Shown here: positions 1 to 7,558 of the stretch, one piece after another
Numbering within the stretch: position 1 is the stretch's first letter
How the letters are laid out: each line of letters begins with the position of its first letter
Source: Parvibaculum sp.
GTDB taxonomy: Bacteria; Pseudomonadota; Alphaproteobacteria; Parvibaculales; Parvibaculaceae
Assembly (NCBI GenBank): GCA_019635975.1
Contig: JAHBYM010000019.1
Span: forward strand, 1-32,918
DNA: 32,918 bases
Reading direction: 5' to 3'
Notes under the pieces: model-generated
The model's input: only the letters and a program-made list of their open reading frames with translations
The model's database searches: none
What the model was told of the DNA's origin: nothing
Position numbers and translations under genes: made by a program

Positions 1-231
1 ACCTGCCATGTCGGTGGCGCTGGCGGGCGCAATGTCGAGTTCGCCGAAATGCCGCGAGAAGCGGATCAGGTCGTCATCAGAGAGCTTCTGGCCGCGAAAC
101 AGCAGCACGATATGGTCGTACCAGGCCTGCTGGATCGCCGTGAAATCGTCCGCCGTCAGCGGCTTCGACAGATCGACGCCGCGAACCTCAGCACCCAGGG
201 CCGCACCCGACGGAATGACTTCAATGGTCAT
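1..231 (-). CDS. TauD/TfdA-family Fe(II)/2-oxoglutarate dioxygenase (5' part only)
   Basis: Only the first 77 codons are present; the gene runs off the left edge. The N-terminus (MTIEVIPSGAALGAEVRGVD, then a helix and DHIVLLFRGQ) is the standard opening of TauD/TfdA taurine or alkyl dioxygenases. These use Fe(II) and 2-oxoglutarate to hydroxylate or desulfonate small substrates. The HxD iron site lies outside the window, so catalytic competence and substrate cannot be judged. The start codon overlaps the stop of the upstream MFS gene (ATGA at 228-231), which implies translational coupling and joint function. The substrate may be what the transporter imports. The family call is solid; the reaction is unknown. 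Confidence 0.85.
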   Translation of the reverse strand, partial: MTIEVIPSGAALGAEVRGVDLSKPLTADDFTAIQQAWYDHIVLLFRGQKLSDDDLIRFSRHFGELDIAPASATDMAG

Positions 232-1406
232 TTTTCCTCTTCCTCTTCAGGCACGATCAATCCGCCCTGCCAGCGAAGTGCAACAATTACCGTTCCGGCC
301 AGCGCCACCACCGCGACGCCTGTCATCACGAAATAGGCATGGGCCCCAAGCGCCTGATAGACGGGTCCGATGCTGATGGTCACGAGCCCCATGATAACGC
401 CGGATGCCATCGCCGCGTAGAGGCTTTGCGCGGTCGCCGCCAGCCGCGGCGGCGCGGCCTGCGCCACGAACTGCACCGCGCCGAGATGCGCCGCACCGAA
501 AGTCAACCCATGAAGCGCCTGCATCAGAAAGAGGATCGCAAGCGGCGGGCTCAGAGCGGTCACCGTCCAGCGCAGAATGGCAGCGACGCCCGCCAGCATC
601 AACAGGCGCACCGCTCCGAGCCGCGCCATGACGGGCCCTGAAACATAGAAAAGCACGATCTCGGCAACGACGCCCGTCGCCCACAACAGGCCAATAACGA
701 CGTCCGAGTAGCCTTGAATTTGCCAGGCAAGGGAACCGAAGGCGTAGTAAACGGCGTGGGTCGCCTGAGTGAGGCTCGCGGCCAATACGAAGACGATGAA
801 GATCGGATGGCGCGCAATCTGGAGTGCACCGGCAAATGCACGGCGGTGCGGAACGGGTGCGGGCCGCACCGTCTCGCGGGGCAACAACCAGACGCCAGCA
901 ACATTGAGCGCCAGCGCCGCCACAAGGCAGACTGCGATGATCGAAGGCGGATTCCACTCAAGCAGCCAGCCCGCGCCTGCGCTTGCGCCGATAAACGTGA
1001 TCGAACCCCAAAGCCGCACGCGACCGTAATTCATGCCCTGCTCGATGCGGGCACGCATGGCCATCGTCTCGACGATCGGACCGATGGCCGGAAAAACCGC
1101 GTTGAGAACCAATGCGACGAGGAGGATGAGGCCGAAGCCTTCGACCCCGAGAAAGAGCACGGCGGAGGCAAGCGAACCCCATGCAAGCCAGACCATAACA
1201 CGACGTCTGTCGCCAAGCCGGTCGGCAACGGCGGCAAAAAACGGCCCCACCACAATGCGCAGGAACAGCGAAAGCGCCACGACGAGCGAAATCTCCGTCG
1301 CGTCGAGCCCTCGCGATTTCAGCCAGACAGGAAAGAACGGCAGGTAGATGCCCGTAAACAGGAACATCGTGCCATAGACAGTTGCAAGGCGGACGGCAAA
1401 GGACAT
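228..1406 (-). CDS. MFS transporter, HcaT/3-phenylpropionate-permease-like
   Basis: This 392-residue protein has about 12 hydrophobic segments and belongs to the major facilitator superfamily. The opening helix (residues 8-28, LATVYGTMFLFTGIYLPFFP) and the cytoplasmic loop after TM2 (ADRLGDRRRVM, about 61-71) resemble the MFS_1-like group that includes HcaT and LacY relatives, which usually import aromatic acids or sugars by proton symport in the inner membrane. It ends in a glutamate run (PEEEEEK). Its stop overlaps the start of the dioxygenase gene by four bases, so the pair is probably import plus oxidation. No clear Shine-Dalgarno precedes the chosen ATG at 1406, and 66 bp separate it from the gene upstream, so it may belong to the same operon. 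Substrate unknown. Confidence 0.85.
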   Translation of the reverse strand: MSFAVRLATVYGTMFLFTGIYLPFFPVWLKSRGLDATEISLVVALSLFLRIVVGPFFAAVADRLGDRRRVMVWLAWGSLASAVLFLGVEGFGLILLVALVLNAVFPAIGPIVETMAMRARIEQGMNYGRVRLWGSITFIGASAGAGWLLEWNPPSIIAVCLVAALALNVAGVWLLPRETVRPAPVPHRRAFAGALQIARHPIFIVFVLAASLTQATHAVYYAFGSLAWQIQGYSDVVIGLLWATGVVAEIVLFYVSGPVMARLGAVRLLMLAGVAAILRWTVTALSPPLAILFLMQALHGLTFGAAHLGAVQFVAQAAPPRLAATAQSLYAAMASGVIMGLVTISIGPVYQALGAHAYFVMTGVAVVALAGTVIVALRWQGGLIVPEEEEEK

Positions 1407-1472
1407 GGAGAAGGGAGCCCCGGAGCGGTGCTCACTGATAGCGCGGCGCCAGACCGGGGGGAAGCCCCCGCC

Positions 1473-1922
1473 CTACCCCAATGACGGGAAGGGCAGCTTC
1501 CGCCGCTCGGTCGCGGCCACGAGATAGTCCCAGATGCGGGCCTCGAGCGCCCCCGCCCAGGGCGCCTTCGACGCCTCGGCATGTGTTTGCAGTTCGACCA
1601 GAAGGCCGCCGAGCGCCGCATTGGCCCGGTCGAGCGCCTTGATGCGCAACGAGGCGTCGCGCGAACCCGCCGCTTCGCCGAGCCGCGCCTTGAGGCCGGC
1701 GTCCTCGACGACGCGCGCGGCCTCGCCGAACAGCGCCCGCATTTCGGTATTTTCGGCGACCCGGATTTCGGCCGCACGGTCGTGCTCCTCCGCCGTCATG
1801 AACATCATCATGCCCATGATGCCGACATTGCCCATCGAGTATTCGGCATTGAGATGCGGCGCGACATCCATCAGCAGCGTGCCGAAGAAGCCCTGCATCA
1901 CCTGATCGACATCGGGTTTCAT
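1473..1922 (-). CDS. small helical protein, possibly DUF6285-type, coupled to phosphotransferase
   Basis: This 149-residue soluble protein starts MKPDVDQVMQGFFGTLLMD. It is predicted to be mostly helical, with a methionine-rich stretch (VGIMGMMMFM) near residue 35 and no recognisable catalytic motif. I suspect DUF6285 because small helical proteins of that family sit next to APH-like phosphotransferases in acyl-CoA catabolic operons, but this rests on size and context rather than alignment. The start is fixed by the ATGA overlap with the phosphotransferase stop at 1919-1922. A longer in-frame start at 2096 lies inside that gene and encodes a low-complexity, arginine-rich extension, so it was rejected. 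Coupling suggests a partner or modulator of the kinase-like protein. Confidence 0.65.
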   Translation of the reverse strand: MKPDVDQVMQGFFGTLLMDVAPHLNAEYSMGNVGIMGMMMFMTAEEHDRAAEIRVAENTEMRALFGEAARVVEDAGLKARLGEAAGSRDASLRIKALDRANAALGGLLVELQTHAEASKAPWAGALEARIWDYLVAATERRKLPFPSLG

Positions 1923-2965
1923 TGGCGCGTCTCCCGCGACAGTTCCGCGAGACGCTTGGCCAGCACGCGGTTGTGAACATCGGTGCAGTACCAGCTCGAA
2001 AAGGCCAGCACCGGATCGCGGTTGGCGCCGGTCTGGTATTCCTTGCCGGCCGAAATCCAGATCGCGAGACCCTTCAGCGAATTGAAGACCGCCCACCAGC
2101 GCAGGCGTTCGGGGGCAACCTTGAGGCCGCTTTCCGTCTCCCAGATCGCAAACGCTTCCGCGCGGCCGATCATGCCGCCGGGCCTGTCCGGCCGTTGGAA
2201 GGCCCAGAGCGGGTCGGCCGCCCAGGCGACATCTTCAAGCGCATCGCCCAGATGGCACATTTCCCAATCTAGGATGGCGCGAATATGGCCTTCCGGATTG
2301 AACAGGAAATTGCCGGTGCGATAGTCGCCATGCACGACCGAGATTTTCGGCGGCGGCGGCGGCGGATTGCGCCGCAACCAGCGAATGGCGGCGCGCGCAA
2401 CCGGCTGCGGCGCCAGCTCGTCCTCGTCGATCACCTTTTCCCATTTGTCGAGTTCGTGCTTCCAGCAATCGGCGGGCGCAATGTCGCCCATATTGGCGTC
2501 GAAGCCGATCGCTTTCGGATCGGCCGCCGCGATCCGCCCGAGATGCGTCCAGAATTGACGTCCGAGCGTTTCGGCGAGCGGGCCGTAGGGCTCGGCGTTG
2601 AAGGGCGATGCCGCCGAACAACCTTCGATCTGCTCCATGATGAAGAAGGGACGGTCGAGCCATTTGAGATCGGTTTCGAGATAGAGCGGCTCCGGCACCG
2701 GCAGTCCGGTCGGGTGAAAGGCACGATAGGCGTTGTATTCGATGTCGCGCTCGGTCTCGATCAGGCTCGCAACGGGGTCGCGGCGCAGAATAAGCGGGCG
2801 CGTTTTGCTTTTGCCGCTCTCGCTCCAACTGGCGCTGAGCCGGAAGGTCTCGCGGCTGGCGCCGCCATGAATGCGCGAAACGCCACTGACCTCGATTTGC
2901 GAGGCCTGCGGCATCTTGCGCGCGAGATAGGCGGCGATGCGGGGGGCGAGATCGTCCATCGTCAT
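1919..2965 (-). CDS. APH-fold phosphotransferase family protein (ACAD10/11 N-domain-like)
   Basis: This 348-residue protein has the aminoglycoside-phosphotransferase/choline-kinase fold. The Brenner motif HGDYRTGN is at residues 212-219, with the catalytic Asp at 214. A second metal-binding Asp follows in AILDWEMCHLGD at about 233. An N-lobe beta strand region includes LILRRDP at 58-64. Stand-alone proteins of this type, and the matching domain of human ACAD10/11, usually sit with acyl-CoA dehydrogenases and phosphorylate hydroxy-acyl substrates; no dehydrogenase is visible here. A run of six prolines (201-206) precedes the catalytic loop. Starts and stops overlap both neighbours by four bases (ATGA), making a tight three-gene unit. 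It is unlikely to be a drug-resistance enzyme; the lipid-type substrate is inference. Confidence 0.85.
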   Translation of the reverse strand: MTMDDLAPRIAAYLARKMPQASQIEVSGVSRIHGGASRETFRLSASWSESGKSKTRPLILRRDPVASLIETERDIEYNAYRAFHPTGLPVPEPLYLETDLKWLDRPFFIMEQIEGCSAASPFNAEPYGPLAETLGRQFWTHLGRIAAADPKAIGFDANMGDIAPADCWKHELDKWEKVIDEDELAPQPVARAAIRWLRRNPPPPPPKISVVHGDYRTGNFLFNPEGHIRAILDWEMCHLGDALEDVAWAADPLWAFQRPDRPGGMIGRAEAFAIWETESGLKVAPERLRWWAVFNSLKGLAIWISAGKEYQTGANRDPVLAFSSWYCTDVHNRVLAKRLAELSRETRQ

Positions 2966-4071
2966 TTCGCCGGATCGAGAATGTCTTTGAATCCCGACGG
3001 CGCATGCGGACCGACAATGAGCTGCTCGAGAATACCGGCGCCCTCGCGGGTCGTGCCATCGGGCAACGTCATCTTGGCCTTGACGAAGGCCTGAATGTGC
3101 AGATGCGGCGGCGCGTAGTCCTTGATGTCGGCAAGCCTGAATTCCTCATAGCCGAGCGCATTGTCGCCCTTGTGCGCGCCGTGGCTCCATTCCGGGTGCG
3201 CGTAGCCGAGACCCATCATGTAGAAGTTCCACTTCGCCGTGAGATCGATCCGGGTCTTGTCGCCCTTGCGGTTCTCGAAAAAGATCGAGGCCGATTTCGC
3301 ATGCCGCGAGCCGGAAACGAACTTCACTTCCGAACGCACCCGGTCCATTTCCTCCGGCTTCGCGTCGCGGCCCAGCGGACACATGACGCCGGAAATGTTC
3401 CACGGCTCGCCATGCGCGTCGTCATTGACATGGAACAGCGTGATGCGGTCCTCGAAATTGAGTGGCGCCCAGAGCCAGTAGAACTGGAACGGCATCGGCG
3501 GCACCATCGGCTGTGCGTCTTGTGCGCCGACGGGTCGCACGCCCCAGGAACGGTCGCGCGTGCCGACAAAGGCGTCGCGGGTGACTTCGATGCGCGTGTC
3601 CTTGACCTCGATCCAGCCTTCCCAATCTCCGTTCTGCGTCATCCGCGTCACGTCCATCATCAGGCGCGGCCCATTGCGGCGCGTGAAGCGCGGCTCCTTC
3701 AGCGCCGGCGCGCGGCCGTGAAACGTCAGATCGGCGGTGATGCCGTATTCATTGTCGGCAACGCGCACCCGCAGGCATTGCAGCGGCTCGACGACTTCGA
3801 TGGAAATCGGGCCGACATGCGTGTCCATGCGTTCCATGTTGAGAAAGCGCGAAGCATGGATGTTGCGCTGTACGCCGTCGACGATGACGCAGAACGATGC
3901 GTCCATAATGTTGAGATGCGGATAGACGCCGAGCGCGGCGGCAAAAAACACATCGCCGTCGCGCGTATAGCCATTGAAGAAGTAGCGGTCGTAGAAATTG
4001 CGGTCGGTGCCCGAAAACGCGATCGGTTCCGGTGTCTGGTGGATCGGAAAATCGTCCGCCTTGGTGAGCAT
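2962..4071 (-). CDS. unknown lipocalin-like protein linked to APH-type phosphotransferases (possibly DUF7064/7065)
   Basis: This 369-residue protein has no signal peptide or membrane segment. It is rich in predicted beta strands and contains DRSWGVRPVG near residue 175, which recalls the R-D-x-S-W-G-x-R motif of AttH/CrtC-like calycin hydratases, and a WLWAPLNFED segment near 205. I believe this is the uncharacterised family (DUF7064/DUF7065) that often travels with APH-type phosphotransferases in fatty-acid or steroid-degrading bacteria, but this is from memory. It is the first gene of the tight unit, with a strong GGGGAGG Shine-Dalgarno eight bases before the ATG. Its stop overlaps the next start (ATGA at 2962-2965). 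A lipid-binding or hydratase role is speculative. Confidence 0.6.
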   Translation of the reverse strand: MLTKADDFPIHQTPEPIAFSGTDRNFYDRYFFNGYTRDGDVFFAAALGVYPHLNIMDASFCVIVDGVQRNIHASRFLNMERMDTHVGPISIEVVEPLQCLRVRVADNEYGITADLTFHGRAPALKEPRFTRRNGPRLMMDVTRMTQNGDWEGWIEVKDTRIEVTRDAFVGTRDRSWGVRPVGAQDAQPMVPPMPFQFYWLWAPLNFEDRITLFHVNDDAHGEPWNISGVMCPLGRDAKPEEMDRVRSEVKFVSGSRHAKSASIFFENRKGDKTRIDLTAKWNFYMMGLGYAHPEWSHGAHKGDNALGYEEFRLADIKDYAPPHLHIQAFVKAKMTLPDGTTREGAGILEQLIVGPHAPSGFKDILDPAK

Positions 4072-4200
4072 GTGACTGGCCTCCCCTGCCCGGCTTCGAA
4101 GGCCGGATTTGTTCTTGATTTCTTGCCGGCCAGAATGACGGCGCGCACGGCAAGGGTCAACGCCGCCCCATGCGCCGTGACGCAGCGGAAGCGCCGCCGC

Positions 4201-4377
4201 TCAGATTTCTTCCATGTCGAAATCGGCTTTCGGCGTGCCGCAATCGGGACAGACCCAGTCTTCCGGCACATCGGCCCAGCGCGTGCCGGGGGCGATCCCG
4301 TCGTCGGGCCAGCCCTCGGCCTCGTCGTAGATGAAGCCGCAGGTCGCGCAGACCCATTTCCGGTAGGGCTCGGACAT
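4201..4377 (-). CDS. rubA: rubredoxin
   Basis: This 58-residue protein begins [15 protein letters not shown] and carries both rubredoxin knuckles, CATCG and CPDCG, with the usual Asp/Glu- and Trp-containing middle ([17 protein letters not shown]). Rubredoxin binds one Fe(Cys)4 centre and carries single electrons in the cytoplasm, classically from rubredoxin reductase to alkane hydroxylase AlkB or to other oxygenases. The chosen start is preceded by GGGAGG at six bases; an in-frame ATG thirteen codons upstream lacks such a site and would add a non-family extension. It lies 129 bp upstream of the dioxygenase operon on the same strand. No AlkB or reductase is in the window, so its partner is unknown. 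Confidence 0.95.
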   Translation of the reverse strand: MSEPYRKWVCATCGFIYDEAEGWPDDGIAPGTRWADVPEDWVCPDCGTPKADFDMEEI

Positions 4378-4532
4378 GTTCAGCCTCCCGATCATGTGGA
4401 ATATCGCGACGAGCATAGTTCACGACCGCGTGACTTGCATCCACCGGCCTTGTTCCCGATCTTCAATTCACCATATGACCCGAAATTGTTGCGTGGCGTC
4501 CGCGTGAGGAAACACCACACAAAGGGGCAATC

Positions 4533-5501
4533 ATGAAAATTTTCATCACCGGCGCATCGGGATTCGTCGGCGGCGCGGCGGCGCGGGAGCTGGCGCGCGA
4601 AAATGAAGTGCTGGCACTGTCGCGCTCGGAGAAATCCGACGCAACCATCAAGGCGCTCGGCGCGACGCCGGTGCGCGGCGACCTGAAAAGCATCGACGCG
4701 GCGATGCTGCGCGGTGTCGATGCGGTGGTGCATTGCGCGGCCAAGGTCGAAACCTGGGGTCCGATGAAGGAATTCATCGACATCAACGTGAAGGGCACCG
4801 AACGCCTGCTGACGGCGGCGAAGAAGGCGGGCGTCAAACGCTTCGTCCATATCGGCACCGAGGCGGCGCTCTTCTACGGACAGGCGATGAACGATCTCGA
4901 CGAGACTGCGCCGATGGCCTTCACCTCGCCCCTCCCCTATCCGCGCAGCAAGGCGCTGGCCGAACGCGCGGTGCGGGCGGCCAATGCCGACGGCTTCACG
5001 ACCATCGTACTCAGGCCGCGCTTTATCTGGGGACCGGGAGACCAGACATTGCTGCCTGCCTTGCAGGCGATGGTAAAAGCCGGCCGCTTCACCTGGATCG
5101 ACAAGGGCAGAGCCCTCACCGACACCGTGCATGTCGACAATGTGGTGCACGCGATCAAGCTCGCACTCCGCCAGGGCAAAGGCGGCGAGGCTTATTTCAT
5201 CACCGATGGCGGCGAGCCGATTTCGTTCCGCGACATGATGACGAAGATGGCGGCGACCATCGGTCTCGAATTGCCCGACAAGAACATGCCGGGTTGGCTG
5301 GCGCGCGGCGCCGCGAAACTTCTCGATTTTGTCTGGCGGCTGACACTGCGCCGCACCCCGCCGCCCATCGACCCGCACACCGCGGCGCTCTTGTCGCGCA
5401 ACTGCACGCTGAAAATCGGCAAGGCGCGGCGCGACCTCGGCTACGAACCGGTCATCACGCGCGACGCCGGCATCGCGGCGCTGATGCAGGCCGGACGCTG
5501 A
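4533..5501 (+). CDS. extended SDR, NAD(P)-dependent epimerase/dehydratase or 3-beta-HSD type
   Basis: This 322-residue protein has a Rossmann nucleotide-binding loop TGASGFVGG at residues 6-14. The catalytic YPRSK (Y-x3-K) is near 138-142, and an extended-SDR LRPRFIWGPGDQ segment follows. Family members use NAD(P)H to oxidise or reduce sugars, steroids or other alcohols. The 3-beta-hydroxysteroid dehydrogenase/isomerase branch fits the FIWGPGD segment, but the substrate cannot be read from sequence. An AAAGGGG Shine-Dalgarno lies shortly before the ATG. It is divergent from rubA across 155 bp. A weak promoter candidate (TTGTTC at 4450, ATATGA at 4473, 17-bp spacer) precedes it. Family certain, substrate unknown. 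Confidence 0.88.
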   Translation: MKIFITGASGFVGGAAARELARENEVLALSRSEKSDATIKALGATPVRGDLKSIDAAMLRGVDAVVHCAAKVETWGPMKEFIDINVKGTERLLTAAKKAGVKRFVHIGTEAALFYGQAMNDLDETAPMAFTSPLPYPRSKALAERAVRAANADGFTTIVLRPRFIWGPGDQTLLPALQAMVKAGRFTWIDKGRALTDTVHVDNVVHAIKLALRQGKGGEAYFITDGGEPISFRDMMTKMAATIGLELPDKNMPGWLARGAAKLLDFVWRLTLRRTPPPIDPHTAALLSRNCTLKIGKARRDLGYEPVITRDAGIAALMQAGR

Positions 5502-5568
5502 ACCCGATTGCGTCCCGCGGCGCTTTCGCCGATGCTCCGGCGGCAGGCATATGGCGGAGGAAATTCAC

Positions 5569-5946
5569 ATGCGGCTCTGGCTGACCATCGGCGCGCTGAG
5601 CGGTCTCGTCTCGGTGGCGCTTGGCGCCTTCGCGGCGCATGGGCTTCAGGCACGCGTCGGTCCGGCGGAAATCGCCGCTTTCGAAACCGGCGCGCGCTAC
5701 CAGATGTATCATGCGCTGGCGCTGATTGCGGTCGCCTGGGCGGCGTCGCAAGGCGGCGGAAACTTTGCGCAAGCCGCGGGCTGGGCCTTTCTTATCGGCA
5801 CGATCCTTTTTTCGGGCTCGCTTTATTATCTCGGCCTCACCGGCAGCCGCGCGCTGGTGCTGGTGACGCCCATCGGCGGCATCGCCTTTCTGGCCGGCTG
5901 GCTGGCGCTTGCCCTTTCGGCCTGGACCATGAAAAACGGAAGCTGA
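5569..5946 (+). CDS. DUF423 (YgdD-type) inner-membrane protein
   Basis: This 125-residue protein has four hydrophobic helices and the DUF423 hallmarks: an N-terminal GALSGLVSVALGAFAAHGLQ and then ETGARYQMYHALALI. The family (E. coli YgdD) is widespread in proteobacteria, sits in the inner membrane and has no settled function. The ATG at 5569 was chosen because GGAGGA ends seven bases upstream. An earlier in-frame ATG at 5551 would place that Shine-Dalgarno inside the gene. It follows the SDR gene by 67 bp in the same direction and may share its transcript. The next gene has its own promoter-like sequence. Confidence 0.9.
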   Translation: MRLWLTIGALSGLVSVALGAFAAHGLQARVGPAEIAAFETGARYQMYHALALIAVAWAASQGGGNFAQAAGWAFLIGTILFSGSLYYLGLTGSRALVLVTPIGGIAFLAGWLALALSAWTMKNGS

Positions 5947-5957
5947 ACCGCCGCCCC

Positions 5958-5986
5958 TTGTAATAAAATAGACTGCGGTCTATTTT
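5958..5986 (+). promoter_or_regulatory. sigma-70-like promoter with a perfect palindromic operator in the spacer
   Basis: A TTGTAA hexamer (5958-5963) and a TATTTT hexamer (5981-5986) are spaced 17 bp apart. An inverted repeat with 9-bp perfect arms (AAAATAGAC at 5965-5973, GTCTATTTT at 5978-5986) and a TGCG centre fills the spacer and covers the -10. Size and placement fit a TetR- or GntR-type repressor site controlling the FAD monooxygenase gene 38 bp downstream. No T-run follows, so a terminator is less likely. Confidence 0.5.
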
Positions 5987-6023
5987 CTGCCCGGGGGCCG
6001 AGAGTCGAGGCGGAGGCGAGCGT

Positions 6024-7520
6024 ATGGGCGAACGAATTCTGGTGGTTGGCGGCGGTATCGCCGGTCTGTCGACCGTGCTGGCGCTGGCCCGCGCGGGCAA
6101 GGACGTGACGGTGCTGGAGCGCGATCCGCCCCCGCCGGACAGCTCCGCCGACGAGGCCTTCGAGCGCTGGGAGCGCAAGGGCGTCGGCCATCTGCGCCAC
6201 AGCCATGCCTTTCTGGCGCGGCTGCACATGCTGATCCGCGACAACTATCCCGAGCTGATGAAGGACCTGCTCGACGCCGGCTGCCGGGAAATCCACTTCG
6301 CCGACAATCTCTCGCCCGCGATGCGCGCGCGCTATGTGCCCGCGCCCGGCGACGAGGACATGACGATCCTGACCAGCCGCCGCACGACGCTGGAACTGGT
6401 GATGCGCCGCTACGCGGCTCGCCAGCCGGGCATCCATTTCGAGACCGGCGCGCTGGTGCGCGGCATCCTGACAGATCGTGCGAACGGCAAGCTGCGCGTC
6501 ACCGGCGTCACGGTGGAGCAGAACGGCGAACGCCGCGACTGGCCGGCCGATATCGTCATCGATGCCGCCGGCAAGAACAGCCAGATGATCGAATGGCTCA
6601 ACGAAGCCGGCGCCGGTATCTCGGAAGAAAACGAGCGCGCCGGCATCCTCTATTTCACCCGCCACTACCGGCTGCACGACGGCACCGCCGAACCCGAGCG
6701 CGGCAAGGTGCCGGGCGCCGGCGATCTCGGCTTCATCAAATACGGCGTCTTCCCGGCCGACAATGGCTGCTTCTCGATCACGCTGGCGGTGCCGGAAATC
6801 GAAATCGAGATGCGCAAGGCCGTCGTGCGTCCCGAGATTTTCGACGCCATCTGTGCGCAACTGCCGGGCATCGCGCGCTGGACGTCGGCGGAGACATCCA
6901 AGCCCGTCAGCCGCGTTTTCGGCATGGGCGAACTGGTGAGCCGCTGGCGCCATATGACAGAAAACGGGCAGCCGCGCGTGCTCGGCTTCTTCCCCATCGG
7001 CGACAGCGTCATCCGCACCAATCCGCTATACGGACGCGGCTGTTCCTTCGCCGCCATCGCCGCCGAAGCGCTGCGCGACGCGCTGGACCGCAAGGACCCC
7101 GCCGCGCGCGCCGCCCATTATCACAAGCGCCTCGCGCTCGATCTTCGTCAGTACTATGACGATATGGTGAAGCAGGACCTTGCGGCCACAAGACGGGCGC
7201 GCAATGCCATCGACCCCGACTACAAGCCGGGCGTGAAGGCGCGCGTCATCAAGAGTTTCGCCGAAGACGCAATTATTCCCACGATACGCGGCGACATCGA
7301 ACTGCTGCGCAATTTCATGCGCGCCTTCCACATGGTCGATCGTCCGAACCTGTGGCTGCGCGATCCGCGCAACATCTCCAAAATCCTCACCACTTGGGCA
7401 CGCGGCAAAAGGCGCAATGCCGACTACTATCCGCCGAAGCTCGGACCGGACCGCGACGAAATGATGAAGGTGCTGGGTCTTTCGCCGACCGCCGATGTCG
7501 AGCGCCTGAAAGCCGCATAA
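6024..7520 (+). CDS. FAD-dependent oxidoreductase/monooxygenase
   Basis: This 498-residue protein has an N-terminal dinucleotide-binding fold: GGGIAG at residues 9-14, with Glu32 (VTVLERD) at the end of strand 2 to bind the FAD ribose. The conserved GHLRHSHAFL follows at about 54-63. A second FAD motif, FFPIGDSVIRTNPLYGRGCSFA (near 325-345), corresponds to the GD motif of aromatic hydroxylases and halogenases. The long C-terminal third (helices, then the RGKRRNADYYPPK tail) is unlike p-hydroxybenzoate hydroxylase. It therefore belongs to the broad group of FAD-binding proteins annotated only as monooxygenases. GGAGG lies seven bases before the ATG. It is co-directional with, and 38 bp from, an epoxide hydrolase-like gene, suggesting epoxidation followed by hydrolysis (inference). 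Confidence 0.85.
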   Translation: MGERILVVGGGIAGLSTVLALARAGKDVTVLERDPPPPDSSADEAFERWERKGVGHLRHSHAFLARLHMLIRDNYPELMKDLLDAGCREIHFADNLSPAMRARYVPAPGDEDMTILTSRRTTLELVMRRYAARQPGIHFETGALVRGILTDRANGKLRVTGVTVEQNGERRDWPADIVIDAAGKNSQMIEWLNEAGAGISEENERAGILYFTRHYRLHDGTAEPERGKVPGAGDLGFIKYGVFPADNGCFSITLAVPEIEIEMRKAVVRPEIFDAICAQLPGIARWTSAETSKPVSRVFGMGELVSRWRHMTENGQPRVLGFFPIGDSVIRTNPLYGRGCSFAAIAAEALRDALDRKDPAARAAHYHKRLALDLRQYYDDMVKQDLAATRRARNAIDPDYKPGVKARVIKSFAEDAIIPTIRGDIELLRNFMRAFHMVDRPNLWLRDPRNISKILTTWARGKRRNADYYPPKLGPDRDEMMKVLGLSPTADVERLKAA

Positions 7521-7558
7521 AAATCAAACCGAAATTCTGCAACCGGGAGGGCACGGCC

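Noticed and set aside
1456..1470. GGGGG/CCCCC hairpin after the small helical protein gene as a terminator
   Set aside because: Only a 5-bp stem, no T-run, and the next gene is 66 bp downstream in the same direction, so read-through is likely.
3004..4536. 510-codon open frame on the plus strand opposite the calycin-like gene
   Set aside because: It is antisense to a gene with good start, overlaps and family features; its translation is Arg/His/Val-rich without domains, the usual shadow in GC-rich DNA.
5965..5986. Palindrome as a terminator of the DUF423 gene
   Set aside because: AT-rich 9-bp arms with a 4-base centre and no T-run beyond the arm; its place between -35 and -10 hexamers favours an operator.
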